From SKLM01 sp964390305 (GTDB taxonomy: Bacteria; Chloroflexota; Anaerolineae; B4-G1): a stretch of 29,841 nucleotides of DNA. The stretch spans positions 1-29,841 of the forward strand of contig CAYMHT010000025.1 of NCBI GenBank assembly GCA_964390305.1, read 5' to 3'. Numbering within the stretch: the first letter of the stretch is position 1; every line of letters starts with the position of its first letter. Shown here piece by piece: positions 14,970 to 22,801 of this stretch. Made by a program: the position numbers and the translations under genes. Under the pieces are notes generated by a model. It was not told the origin of the DNA, did no database searches, and was given only the letters and a program-made list of their open reading frames with translations.

Positions 14970-15869
14970 CTAACCCCACTGGCGAGGATCGAGCGCCTCC
15001 CGCAGACCATCGCCGATGAGATTCCACCCGACGGAAAAGAACAGGATGGCCAGGCTGGGGGGGAGATATGTGTACCAGAACTCAAACGCGTTCGAGGGCG
15101 TCCCGATGATCCAGTCACGCGAGAAGTTCAGGATCTGCCCCCAGTCGGCCAGGGACCGGCTCCCCGATAGGCCCATAAAGCTGAACACCGCGGCCCACAC
15201 CACCACCGCACCGATGTCGGACGCGATGAGAACGAACAGGCCGTGGGAGGCGTTGGGAAGGATGTGCCGGAAGACGATGCGCCGGTTCCGCGCGCCGATG
15301 GAGATAGCCGCCTCCACGTACTCCTTCTCCCGTTCCCCCAACACGTTTCCCCGCATCAGCCGCGCGTACTGCATCCAGCCAAACAGGACCAGTGCCAGAA
15401 CGATGATGCGGTCCACGCCTCCCGCCTGAATCCCCAACCAGCCCCCCGCGAAAAAGGTCAGCATCACCAGGACCGCGGCCATGATCGGGAAAGCTAGAAA
15501 CGCATCCGTGATCCGCATCAGCACCCCGTCGATGAGGCCCCTGTAGTACCCCGAGATCACGCCCACGACGACCCCCAGGACTGTCCGCCCCAGCGTGACG
15601 ATCAGGCTCAGTTTGAGCGCGGCCCGTGTGCCCCAGATGAGCCCGTACAGAACGTCTCCCTGACTCTGCGTCGTTCCCAGAGGATGTTCCGCGCTGGGCG
15701 GCCTGGGACTGAAACCCAATCCATCCGAGGGGATGATGTATGGGTCTTCCCCCTCTGGCGGAGCGATCACCGGAGCGCCGAGAGCGACGACAACAAAAGC
15801 CAGGACAATCACGCCACCAGCCAGCAGCTGGCCACTCGAAGCCAGGCGCTTCACAATCCTTCCGCCCAT
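14970..15869 (-). CDS. Peptide/nickel-type ABC transporter permease, DppC-like (copy 1)
   Basis: This is an inner-membrane permease of the DppC/OppC family, one half of a transporter importing peptides, nickel or related solutes. It has an N-terminal helix, a periplasmic stretch ending in the family motif HPLGTTQSQGDVLYGLIWG, and then about five further helices. The cytoplasmic EAA loop YVEAAISIGARNRRIVFRHI contacts the ATPase. It ends LREALDPRQWG. The open frame runs to 15989, but I place the start at ATG 15869 because the upstream part would overlap the preceding gene and cross a palindromic intergenic repeat; the length is then 299 residues. It pairs with the DppB-like gene upstream and is clearly paralogous to the gene at 18504-19382. 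No ATPase or binding protein lies in this cluster. Confidence 0.92.
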   Translation of the reverse strand: MGGRIVKRLASSGQLLAGGVIVLAFVVVALGAPVIAPPEGEDPYIIPSDGLGFSPRPPSAEHPLGTTQSQGDVLYGLIWGTRAALKLSLIVTLGRTVLGVVVGVISGYYRGLIDGVLMRITDAFLAFPIMAAVLVMLTFFAGGWLGIQAGGVDRIIVLALVLFGWMQYARLMRGNVLGEREKEYVEAAISIGARNRRIVFRHILPNASHGLFVLIASDIGAVVVWAAVFSFMGLSGSRSLADWGQILNFSRDWIIGTPSNAFEFWYTYLPPSLAILFFSVGWNLIGDGLREALDPRQWG

Positions 15870-15911
15870 CCCCGGCCCATGCCGCCCATCGCCCCCAACC
15901 GCCCGCCGTAG

Positions 15912-15931
15912 GGCAGGTTTCCATACCTGCC
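15912..15931. repeat. Palindromic intergenic repeat
   Basis: GGCAGGT-TTCCAT-ACCTGCC forms a 7-bp perfect hairpin in the short gap between the DppB-like and DppC-like genes of copy 1. It is preceded by CCGTAGG on the plus strand. From memory, this element with its flank is a repeat found in many environmental genomes, so it is probably a dispersed repeat rather than an operon-specific regulator. Confidence 0.6.
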
Positions 15932-15948
15932 GCACCTCAACACCCCCC

Positions 15949-16998
15949 TCACAACCTGACCCGTGGATCCACCACCGCATACAAAACATCAGCGATCAAG
16001 CTCGCCACCACCGTGACGCCGCAACTGAACATGGCAAACCCCAGCGCCACCGGGATGTCGCTGAACTTAATCGCCTCAGCCGCCGAGTGCCCAATCCCGT
16101 TCAGATCGAAGATCGCCTCGATCACCACCACACCGCTCAAAAGCAGGGCGATTGAAACGCCCGCCGTCGAGATCAGCGGCAGGACCGCGTTGGGACGAGC
16201 GTGGACACTCACCACGCCGGGCTCGGGCACCCCCTTCGCCCGCGCCGTGGTGACGTAGTCCTGACCCAGAGCCTCCATCAACGACGAACGCATGATCCGG
16301 GTGAGCAAGGCCCATTGGGTCCCTGCCAGGGCAATCGCTGGCAACACCAGATGCCGGGCCGCATCCAGGCACACCTTCGGGGTGCCGTTCAGCAGCCCAT
16401 CCACCACGTACATCCCGGTATACACCCGGAACGCCTCAGATCCCACGAAGGTTCTCACCCCTCTGCTCAGGCGGTCCGGGGGGAACCAGCCCAGCCATGC
16501 ATAGAAGACGTTCATCAACATCAGCCCCAGGATGAAAGAGGGGAACGCCCAGGCCACAAACGCAGCAGCCCGGATCGCCCGATCCGGCCAGCCCTTTCGA
16601 TACCTCGCGGCCAGGCTACCCAGAACGAGCGCCAGCACGATGGCTGGTACCATGGCAGCAAGCGCCAGCTCTACGGTCACCGGTGCCCGCTGCACAAGAC
16701 CCTCCAGCACCGGTTGTCGCCACGTCGGCGAATAGCCCCACTCCCCTCTGACGAGGTTCTGGATCCAGTTGACGTACTGAACCGGAGCCGGTTTGTCCAG
16801 GCCATACTTCTCGATCGTGGAATCAATCAGCCTGGCCTTCTTCTCCGCATCGATCATCGTGGCCATGCTCGTAGACGGCAAGTAGACGCGCACCCGCTGC
16901 TCCAGCGGAAGCTGCATGACCAGACAGAACAGAATGAGCGTGACAATGAACATGATCACTGGAAGAATCGTCAACCTACGAAGAATGTACGTGATCAT
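15949..16998 (-). CDS. Peptide/nickel-type ABC transporter permease, DppB-like (copy 1)
   Basis: This 349-residue permease subunit starts MITYILRRLTILPVIMFIVT, the characteristic N-terminal helix of DppB/OppB. After a periplasmic loop containing KYGLDKPAPVQYVNWIQNLV come five further helices. The EAA loop is GQDYVTTARAKGVPEPGVVS followed by VHARPNAVLPLI, and the end is ADVLYAVVDPRVRL, a family hallmark. It is collinear and paralogous with the gene at 19379-20407. The DppC-like partner follows after about 80 bp, interrupted only by a palindromic repeat. No binding-protein or ATPase gene is adjacent, so this pair probably borrows the ATPases at 22802-24849 or is served from elsewhere. The substrate cannot be told from sequence. 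Confidence 0.95.
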   Translation of the reverse strand: MITYILRRLTILPVIMFIVTLILFCLVMQLPLEQRVRVYLPSTSMATMIDAEKKARLIDSTIEKYGLDKPAPVQYVNWIQNLVRGEWGYSPTWRQPVLEGLVQRAPVTVELALAAMVPAIVLALVLGSLAARYRKGWPDRAIRAAAFVAWAFPSFILGLMLMNVFYAWLGWFPPDRLSRGVRTFVGSEAFRVYTGMYVVDGLLNGTPKVCLDAARHLVLPAIALAGTQWALLTRIMRSSLMEALGQDYVTTARAKGVPEPGVVSVHARPNAVLPLISTAGVSIALLLSGVVVIEAIFDLNGIGHSAAEAIKFSDIPVALGFAMFSCGVTVVASLIADVLYAVVDPRVRL

Positions 16999-17064
16999 CT
17001 CAGTATCTCAGCTCCCGAGTCAACCCACTGTGGCGGAACACGACGTGGCTGATGCCCGCGCATC

Positions 17065-17085
17065 CCTCTCCCCTTTGGGGAGAGG
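17065..17085. repeat. Inverted repeat with 9-bp stem
   Basis: CCTCTCCCC-TTT-GGGGAGAGG is a perfect 9-bp hairpin followed by CTAGGTGAGGGG. It lies between divergent genes. I recall similar CTCTCCCC/GGGGAGAGG elements with a GGTGAGGG flank as common dispersed repeats in unrelated environmental genomes. There is no T-tract on either side, so it is not a terminator. Confidence 0.6.
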
Positions 17086-17186
17086 CTAGGTGAGGGGGCC
17101 TCGTCGAGGAACCTGCTCGAACCAAGGAATCTCTCATTCAACGCCTCCATCTCCCGCCTCGCCCCGCGTGCTCGCTACGCCCAAAC

Positions 17187-17215
17187 TTGGAAACCCAACC
17201 ACTCCATGGTACCAT
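17187..17215 (+). promoter_or_regulatory. Possible weak promoter for the plus-strand membrane protein gene
   Basis: TTGGAA (17187-17192) and TACCAT (17210-17215) are 17 bp apart, each matching the consensus at four of six positions, about 80 bp before the start codon. It is the best candidate in the region but is weak. Confidence 0.3.
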
Positions 17216-17293
17216 CCGCACACCGAACCAACGCAGCATGCCAGGCAGATCCCAGCACACACCTACACGCCCGCAATTCGTACGGAGGAGCCC

Positions 17294-18442
17294 ATGCCAC
17301 GACAAAGCCGGGCCGAATCCGAGGCCGAATCGCGCCGACTGTTCCTCGCCGCCGGGACCGCCTACGGCGTCGTCTTTGCCCTCACCTTCGCCTTACTCAC
17401 CTGGGGATACGATGCCATCCAGCTGGCTGCCCACCACGCCAACCTCCCCTGGGCCAAGGTCGTCTTGGGGCTTCCCCTCGCCCTCGCCATCTGCAGCCTG
17501 GCCGGCAACCTGGCTGCCCTTGCCCCGCTGACCGCCATCTCCGTCGCCCTGTGGACGGCGGTCGGCGCACTGCTGGGGCTGATCGCCGGTCACCTCCCTT
17601 TCGAGGGTCGCAACCTCATCGTCTGGCTCGTCGACCGCCGTCTATGGGGGCTCGTCGTCTTCCCCTACGGCAGCTCAGCAGCCGTCAGAACAACCCTGGT
17701 CCTCGTCGTCGGAGCCGGCATTGGCGCCGCATCGGGCCTTCTGGAGCGTCTCGCCCTCGAGTGGGCCTGGGACCGAGCGACGCCCACGGGCCGCATGAGC
17801 CTGCAGTCGTGGGCTGTGCTGCTCGTCTGTCTCCCTCTCACCCTTCTCTTCACCGGGGCCACCGACGAACTGATCAACCAGCCCCTTCGCAGCCCCCAAG
17901 AAAGCGTCGGCCGGCTCATCTCCTTGACCCTGGCCGGAACGAGTGAACAGGCCGAAGCCAGCGGGTTCAATGTCGGCGCCGTGGAGCCCTTCCGCGACTC
18001 CTTCTCCAACCGTTTCACCACTTACCTGGTGGAATACGACCTCTCTCCGCCCCAGGTCGCCTTCGTCGACGCAGTCTTCGACGATGGCTTCGCCCTTCGC
18101 TGCCGGACAGTGGGGAACATCGTTGCCTTCTGCGATGCCCTCTCGCCCAAGCTCGAAGGATGGATGGACGACCTGATCCATGCTGGGCTCCGCGGCGAGC
18201 GGCGCTGGATGGCCTCCCCCGACCCCCCTCTCGTCGTCGAGGACCGGGTGGTGCGCTGGCTCCAGGACCACCCCACCCGGCTGAGCCAGACCTACGAGCT
18301 GTCCAGGGCCGGGCAGCAAGGCCAGTTCGTGTTCATGTCTGCTCGCTTCGACACCGGCTTCGAGATAACGTGCCGATTCCGAGGCACGCGCCCGCTGACG
18401 GTCGACCAGTGCACCGGGCAAGGCTCATCGCGACACCAGTAG
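17294..18442 (+). CDS. Unrecognised membrane protein with duplicated paired-cysteine C-terminal motif
   Basis: I do not recognise this 382-residue protein. The start is ATG 17294 (MPRQSRAESEAESRRLFLAA), with GGAGG five nt upstream; the longer frame to 17090 runs through a repeat and proline-rich junk. The N-terminal half has about five hydrophobic segments, including YGVVFALTFALLTWGY, VVLGLPLALAICSLAG, TTLVLVVGAGIGAASG and AVLLVCLPLTLLFTGA. The C-terminal half is soluble and contains two similar units: FDDGFALRCRTVG...FCD and FDTGFEITCRFRG...QCT. Each has a GF, a Cys-Arg, a glycine and a second cysteine 10 to 12 residues on, suggesting a duplicated disulfide-bearing fold outside the cell. It is the only intact protein gene on the plus strand and ends at a strong terminator shared with the convergent permease operon. 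Confidence 0.85.
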   Translation: MPRQSRAESEAESRRLFLAAGTAYGVVFALTFALLTWGYDAIQLAAHHANLPWAKVVLGLPLALAICSLAGNLAALAPLTAISVALWTAVGALLGLIAGHLPFEGRNLIVWLVDRRLWGLVVFPYGSSAAVRTTLVLVVGAGIGAASGLLERLALEWAWDRATPTGRMSLQSWAVLLVCLPLTLLFTGATDELINQPLRSPQESVGRLISLTLAGTSEQAEASGFNVGAVEPFRDSFSNRFTTYLVEYDLSPPQVAFVDAVFDDGFALRCRTVGNIVAFCDALSPKLEGWMDDLIHAGLRGERRWMASPDPPLVVEDRVVRWLQDHPTRLSQTYELSRAGQQGQFVFMSARFDTGFEITCRFRGTRPLTVDQCTGQGSSRHQ

Positions 18443-18452
18443 AGAACAACAA

Positions 18453-18476
18453 GGGGGGCGTCGGCGCCCCCCTTTT
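18453..18476. terminator. Bidirectional intrinsic terminator between convergent genes
   Basis: GGGGGGCG-TCGG-CGCCCCCC is a perfect 8-bp GC stem. On the plus strand it is followed by TTTTC and on the minus strand by TTGTTGTTCT. It lies 10 bp after the plus-strand stop and about 28 bp after the minus-strand permease stop, so it can serve both. Confidence 0.85.
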
Positions 18477-18503
18477 CACTCCACCCTCAATGGGTACCCG
18501 ATC

Positions 18504-19382
18504 CTAACCCCGCGCCCCTCTCATCCGGGGATCCAGGATGTCCCGGAAGGCGTCGCCGAGCAGATTCCACCCCAGGACAAACAGCACGATCGCGAAACCT
18601 GGGTACACCATAATGAACCAGTACCTGGAGAGCACCGGGATCCAGTTTCGCGCAAAGCTGATCAACTGTCCCCAGTCCGCGTACCCTTTCGGAGCACCCA
18701 GCCCCAGGAAGCTCAAGAACGAGAAAGTCAATACGTACGACCCCACGTCCATTGAAGCCATCACCAGCGTCGGGAATATCGAGTTTGGCAGGACGTGACG
18801 GAAGATGATGCGCAAGTCGCTCGCACCCACCGCCCGCGCCGCGTGGACGTACTCCCGCGCCTTCACCGACAAGATGTCGCTCCGGATCAATCGCGCATAC
18901 CCCATCCAACTGAAGACAATCAGCGCGATCATGGCAACCGTAATGCCCTCGCCGATCCGCGGCTGCAGGACCGCAGCAAGTGTGATCGCCGCCAAGAGGA
19001 AGGGGAACGCCATGAAGATCTCCACGATCCTCATCAGCAGCTCGTCGACCCACCCGCCGTAATACCCCGCCAGCGTGCCCATCGTCATCCCAATCACTAG
19101 GGCAATGCCTGTGACCACCAGCCCGACTCTGAAGGCCGTCCGCGCGCCCCACACCACCCCGTAGAAGATGTCGTACTGCCCTTCGCTCGTACCGAAGGGG
19201 TGCTCTTCACTCGGCAGAGACGGCTCAGCCCTGAAACCGTCTCTCGGAATCTTATACGGGTCTCGGCGATCGCCCGAAGGAGCGATCAGGGGCGCAGCAG
19301 CAGCGACGACGGCGAAGAATACGACGAGCACCACCCCCGCAAGCGACAGGGGATTCTCTAACAACTCCTTGACGACCCTCAT
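18504..19382 (-). CDS. Peptide/nickel-type ABC transporter permease, DppC-like (copy 2)
   Basis: This 292-residue inner-membrane permease starts MRVVKELLENPLSLAGVVLV. It has the periplasmic family motif EEHPFGTSEGQYDIFYGVVW and five or so helices thereafter. The EAA loop is YVHAARAVGASDLRIIFRHV, and it ends FRDILDPRMRGARG. Its ATG overlaps the stop of the DppB-like gene by four bases, so the two are translationally coupled and form the heterodimeric channel. It is the last gene of the cluster running from the ATPases at 24849 through the binding protein. It is paralogous to the gene at 14970-15869, sharing the same helix layout and the DPYxIPxDG segment. Confidence 0.96.
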   Translation of the reverse strand: MRVVKELLENPLSLAGVVLVVFFAVVAAAAPLIAPSGDRRDPYKIPRDGFRAEPSLPSEEHPFGTSEGQYDIFYGVVWGARTAFRVGLVVTGIALVIGMTMGTLAGYYGGWVDELLMRIVEIFMAFPFLLAAITLAAVLQPRIGEGITVAMIALIVFSWMGYARLIRSDILSVKAREYVHAARAVGASDLRIIFRHVLPNSIFPTLVMASMDVGSYVLTFSFLSFLGLGAPKGYADWGQLISFARNWIPVLSRYWFIMVYPGFAIVLFVLGWNLLGDAFRDILDPRMRGARG

Positions 19383-20407
19383 TCTAACCTCACTCTAGGA
19401 TCGATGAACCCGTACAGAATGTCAACGACCAGGTTCCCCAGGATTAAGAGCACCCCGTTGAAGAGCGTGAATCCAAGGACAGAGATCATGTCGAGCTGCT
19501 GAGCAGCACTGACGAAAAACCGACCCATCCCGGGGATGTTAAACACGGTTTCGGTGGCAACCACACCGGCCATCCACCCAACCAGGACCAATCCCCCGAT
19601 CGTCACCACCGGCATCAGGGCGTTCGGCCGGACGTGCCGGTTGATCACCACCCTCTCCCGTAGCCCCTTCGACCGAGCCGTGGTCACGTAGTCCTGCCGC
19701 AGCGCCTCCAGCGTTGACGTCCGTGTGATGCGCAGAATCAGAGCCCAGCTGACGTAGGCTAGGGTTATGACGGGCAGTAGCAGGTGGCGCAGGGCATCCA
19801 ACAGGATGTCGAACCGCAGGTTCAGCAGGGCATCCACCGTGTTCATCCGCGTATACTGGATGAACCCCTCTCCAAGCACGACCCGCCTCGCCCACTCGGA
19901 AAGCCGCCCTGGCGGCAGCCAGTCCAGTGCCGAGTAGAAGATCATGATCATCATGAGACCAAACACATACGAGGGGAATGACCAGCCGATGATGCTGAAG
20001 AAGCGGGCCACGTGATCCTGCCATTCGTTGTGATGGACCGCGGCCTGGACCCCTAGCCAGATACCGATCACGATCATGGGCGTGAAGCTCCATAGCGCCA
20101 GCTCCAGGGAGACCGGCGCATAGTGGCCCAGCGCCTTCAAGACCGGCATCTGCGCCGTCTTCGACCAGCCGAAGTCCCCCCGCGCCATCTGCTGGATCCA
20201 CCGCCAGTATTGCAGGTAGATCGGATCGTCCAGGCCATACTTGTCGATGATCTCGCGGATGTCGTCGGCCGTCCGGGGAACGTCGGATACATACAGCGAC
20301 GCACGCTCCACCGGGCTCAGCAGCATGAGCATGGCAAAGATCAGCAACGTCACGCCGAAGACGATCACCGGAAGGATCAATAATCGACGGATGATATACG
20401 CAGTCAT
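19379..20407 (-). CDS. Peptide/nickel-type ABC transporter permease, DppB-like (copy 2)
   Basis: This 342-residue permease starts MTAYIIRRLLILPVIVFGVT, the typical first helix of DppB. It has KYGLDDPIYLQYWRWIQQMA in the periplasmic loop and the EAA region RQDYVTTARSKGLRERVVIN followed by RHVRPNALMPVV. It ends VVDILYGFIDPRVRLE, matching the family end. The start has GGAGGTG four nt upstream, after a T-run. It lies about 160 bp after the binding-protein gene, separated by a perfect 14-bp hairpin, and its stop overlaps the DppC-like start. With the two ATPases and the lipoprotein it makes a complete transporter. Specificity is not readable; family members import oligopeptides, dipeptides, nickel or sugars. 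Confidence 0.96.
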   Translation of the reverse strand: MTAYIIRRLLILPVIVFGVTLLIFAMLMLLSPVERASLYVSDVPRTADDIREIIDKYGLDDPIYLQYWRWIQQMARGDFGWSKTAQMPVLKALGHYAPVSLELALWSFTPMIVIGIWLGVQAAVHHNEWQDHVARFFSIIGWSFPSYVFGLMMIMIFYSALDWLPPGRLSEWARRVVLGEGFIQYTRMNTVDALLNLRFDILLDALRHLLLPVITLAYVSWALILRITRTSTLEALRQDYVTTARSKGLRERVVINRHVRPNALMPVVTIGGLVLVGWMAGVVATETVFNIPGMGRFFVSAAQQLDMISVLGFTLFNGVLLILGNLVVDILYGFIDPRVRLE

Positions 20408-20528
20408 TCACACCTCCAAAAAACGGACACCGGACTCTCAGCCATTCCGCCCTCCCAACCCCCGTCCCACAATGGGCCAGTCGAACCTAGACGGGGGCTC
20501 CGAGGACCGTCTGAGAACGTCCGAGGAA

Positions 20529-20558
20529 GACCAGGGCCGAGCAAGCTCGGCCCTGGTC
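20529..20558 (-). terminator. Perfect 14-bp hairpin after the binding-protein gene
   Basis: GACCAGGGCCGAGC and its exact complement enclose a 2-bp centre, with only TTCCTC following on the minus strand. It lies 12 bp after the solute-binding protein stop and before the permease genes. Such hairpins often lower downstream expression or protect the binding-protein message, which fits the higher need for binding protein. The lack of a T-tract argues for partial termination or mRNA stabilisation. Confidence 0.6.
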
Positions 20559-20570
20559 CGTTACGTCAGG

Positions 20571-22589
20571 CTACTGCCCCTTCGACAGGACGTAGAAGTA
20601 TGCCCCTGGGTAGGCCGGGTTGAAGTACCAGCCCTCCACCCACAGCTGCTCGTACCGCCGGCCCGTCGGCTGCCCGACGAAGATGTCGATCGCGTTCTCC
20701 ACCGCCGATCGCTGCAGCTCCTCATACGCGGGAGCCGCCTCGTCGAGCGGCAGCGTCAACGCCTCGGCGATCGCCTCGTCGAACTCGGCGTACAGCTCCT
20801 CCGGGAAGTTCTGCCACCCGGAGAACGTACCGTGGCTCGCCATGTACGGCGTCACCCAGTTGTGCGGATGATGGTAGTCCTCCAGCCATCCGATGAAGAA
20901 CATCGGTAGCCGTCCGGACACCATCTCCTTCAGGTATGTCGGCCACGGCAGGTCAAACACCGCCACGCTGAAGTTGTCGTTGACCTCCTCGATGTTCGCT
21001 GCCAGAATCTCGGCCATCGCGCGACGCTGGTCGTTCCCCGTGTTGTACGTCAGGTTGAAGTAGAAGCCGGTGTTCCAGACGTCGCCTTCCTCGTCTTCCC
21101 CGGCCGGGATGCCGTCCCCGTCCAGGTCCGCCAGCTGGAACTCCTCAGCGCACTTGTCCAGATCGAAGTCGTAGAGGTAGTCGGCCTCCTCAACCGGGAC
21201 GTGGCCCACCATGTCGGCGATGATCGGCCCGGTGCGCTTCTTTGCCTCACCGAACCAGAGGTCATCGATAGCCGTGTCCCAGTCGAAGCAGTAGCTGAAG
21301 GCCCTGCGGATGTGGACGTCGTTGAAGAAGTCGGGCGGAATTCCATTGCCGTCCAACTCGCCGCTGCCGATGTAGCTGTTCCCACCCTCCGTGTCCACCT
21401 GGAAGGTGAAGAAGGCGTCCACCGATGACGTGTCGCCCAGGCCCGTGTAGCGGCGCAGCACGCCGTCCGGGTTCAGCTCCTCACACTCGCCCGTCGCCGG
21501 GTCACAGTCTTCCTTGACCAGCGGATCGACCTGGCTGATGTACTGCCGCGGGACGTAAACGGCATCGGCGTCGCCAGCCTGGAACATGGAGAAGCGGGTG
21601 CCCCACTCGTCCACGCTCTGGATGACCGCGCGCTCCAACGCCGCCGGCCCGCTGGGGCCGCCCTCCCAGATCGGTTCGGTCCGGTAGTAGTCCTCGAAGC
21701 GCACCATCGACGTCTCCTCGCCGTGCACCCAGTCCTCCAACATGAACGGCCCGGTGCCGTTGGCCTCCTCGAAGATGGCCGACTCCTCGGCGGACGGGTC
21801 GTGGTAGTCGCCCCACGTGTCGCAGCTGCCGTCCCAACCGCCGATCTCCGTCATCCACTCCTGATCCAGCGGGCTCAGCCAACCACTGGCCACGATCTGC
21901 AGCCAGAAGCCAGTCGGCTCCACCAGGTTCATCGTGACGGTCATCGCCTCGTCGTCGTAGGTCACCGATTCCTTCACCTGCTCACAGACAGCCGGGTCTC
22001 CGATCTCACCCAGCTCTGCGATGCCGCCCACGCCCAGCAGTGGCTCCAGGATCATCCACTGCGGCCCTCCGGCGCGATCCTGCAGCATACCGCGCCAGAT
22101 AGAGTAGGCCACGTCGTGCGGCTCTAGCGTGCCACCCTCGTGGAACATCACGCCTTCGCGGATGTTGAACGTGTACGTCAGGCCGTCGTCGGAGATCTCC
22201 CAGTCCGTCGCCAGGGCGGGCACGAACTCGTCGATCTTCTCCCGCTTGTAGAACACCAGCGGGTCGTACAGGTTCTGGATCACCTCCGAGCTGGCCGTGT
22301 CGTACATAAAGGCCGGGTCCAGCGTCTCCTGCTCGCCGATGGTCGCCGCGATGAAAGTGTCCGGCGGCGTGCCCATCTCAACCGGCGGGATGGGCGTCGC
22401 CTCGGGCGTCGGCTCGGGCGTGGCGGTGACGACTCGCTCCTCCACCACCGTCTCCGGCGTTCCCTCGACCATCTTCGTAACCTCGACGGTCTGAACGATC
22501 TCCTCTGGTGTCGGCTGCGCGCACGCTGATAGCAGCACGCTCCCGATCACCACGACCGCGAATGCAACAGACCACTTCTTGTTAAGCAT
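20571..22589 (-). CDS. Solute-binding lipoprotein of a peptide/nickel-type ABC transporter (SBP family 5)
   Basis: This 672-residue extracytoplasmic binding protein has a lipoprotein signal peptide (hydrophobic residues 7-20) with lipobox LSAC and lipid-bearing Cys23. Then comes a flexible linker rich in Thr, Val, Glu and Pro up to about residue 70, of a type often seen in Chloroflexota binding proteins. The family 5 domain begins near GEQETLDPAFMYDTASSEVI and continues with ALATDWEISDDGLTYTFNIR and FHEGGTLEPHDVAYSIWRGM. Near residue 485 the stretch DLDGDGIPAGED resembles a calcium-binding loop; similar DTDGDG segments are usual in this family. Start ATG has GGAGGAG three nt upstream. A leader of about 210 bp precedes it, in which I see no convincing promoter. 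The ligand cannot be predicted. Confidence 0.96.
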   Translation of the reverse strand: MLNKKWSVAFAVVVIGSVLLSACAQPTPEEIVQTVEVTKMVEGTPETVVEERVVTATPEPTPEATPIPPVEMGTPPDTFIAATIGEQETLDPAFMYDTASSEVIQNLYDPLVFYKREKIDEFVPALATDWEISDDGLTYTFNIREGVMFHEGGTLEPHDVAYSIWRGMLQDRAGGPQWMILEPLLGVGGIAELGEIGDPAVCEQVKESVTYDDEAMTVTMNLVEPTGFWLQIVASGWLSPLDQEWMTEIGGWDGSCDTWGDYHDPSAEESAIFEEANGTGPFMLEDWVHGEETSMVRFEDYYRTEPIWEGGPSGPAALERAVIQSVDEWGTRFSMFQAGDADAVYVPRQYISQVDPLVKEDCDPATGECEELNPDGVLRRYTGLGDTSSVDAFFTFQVDTEGGNSYIGSGELDGNGIPPDFFNDVHIRRAFSYCFDWDTAIDDLWFGEAKKRTGPIIADMVGHVPVEEADYLYDFDLDKCAEEFQLADLDGDGIPAGEDEEGDVWNTGFYFNLTYNTGNDQRRAMAEILAANIEEVNDNFSVAVFDLPWPTYLKEMVSGRLPMFFIGWLEDYHHPHNWVTPYMASHGTFSGWQNFPEELYAEFDEAIAEALTLPLDEAAPAYEELQRSAVENAIDIFVGQPTGRRYEQLWVEGWYFNPAYPGAYFYVLSKGQ

Positions 22590-22801
22590 GTTCTCCTCCT
22601 AAGTGAGTTTCTCCATTCTGCTTAGCCTTAAGACTCTCGAATGCCTCAACGTCACTCACACTCTCTGCCAGTCCATCACCCCCTTTCGTAATGCATGGCG
22701 TCACTTGTCCATTGAACAAAGAGATAAGTACTCAGCTGGTCTCGCCAGCCCATCTCACCAGTCGATTGCGCTTCACTGGCCGACATCGCCAGCGGACATC
22801 G

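Noticed and set aside
17090..17293. A 68-residue N-terminal extension of the plus-strand membrane protein
   Set aside because: It is Pro/Thr/Ser-rich with no ribosome-binding site, whereas ATG 17294 has GGAGG five nt upstream.
21099..21140. A special calcium-binding loop (DLDGDG) in the binding lipoprotein
   Set aside because: DTDGDG-like segments are common at this place in SBP family 5 proteins, so it is ordinary for the family.
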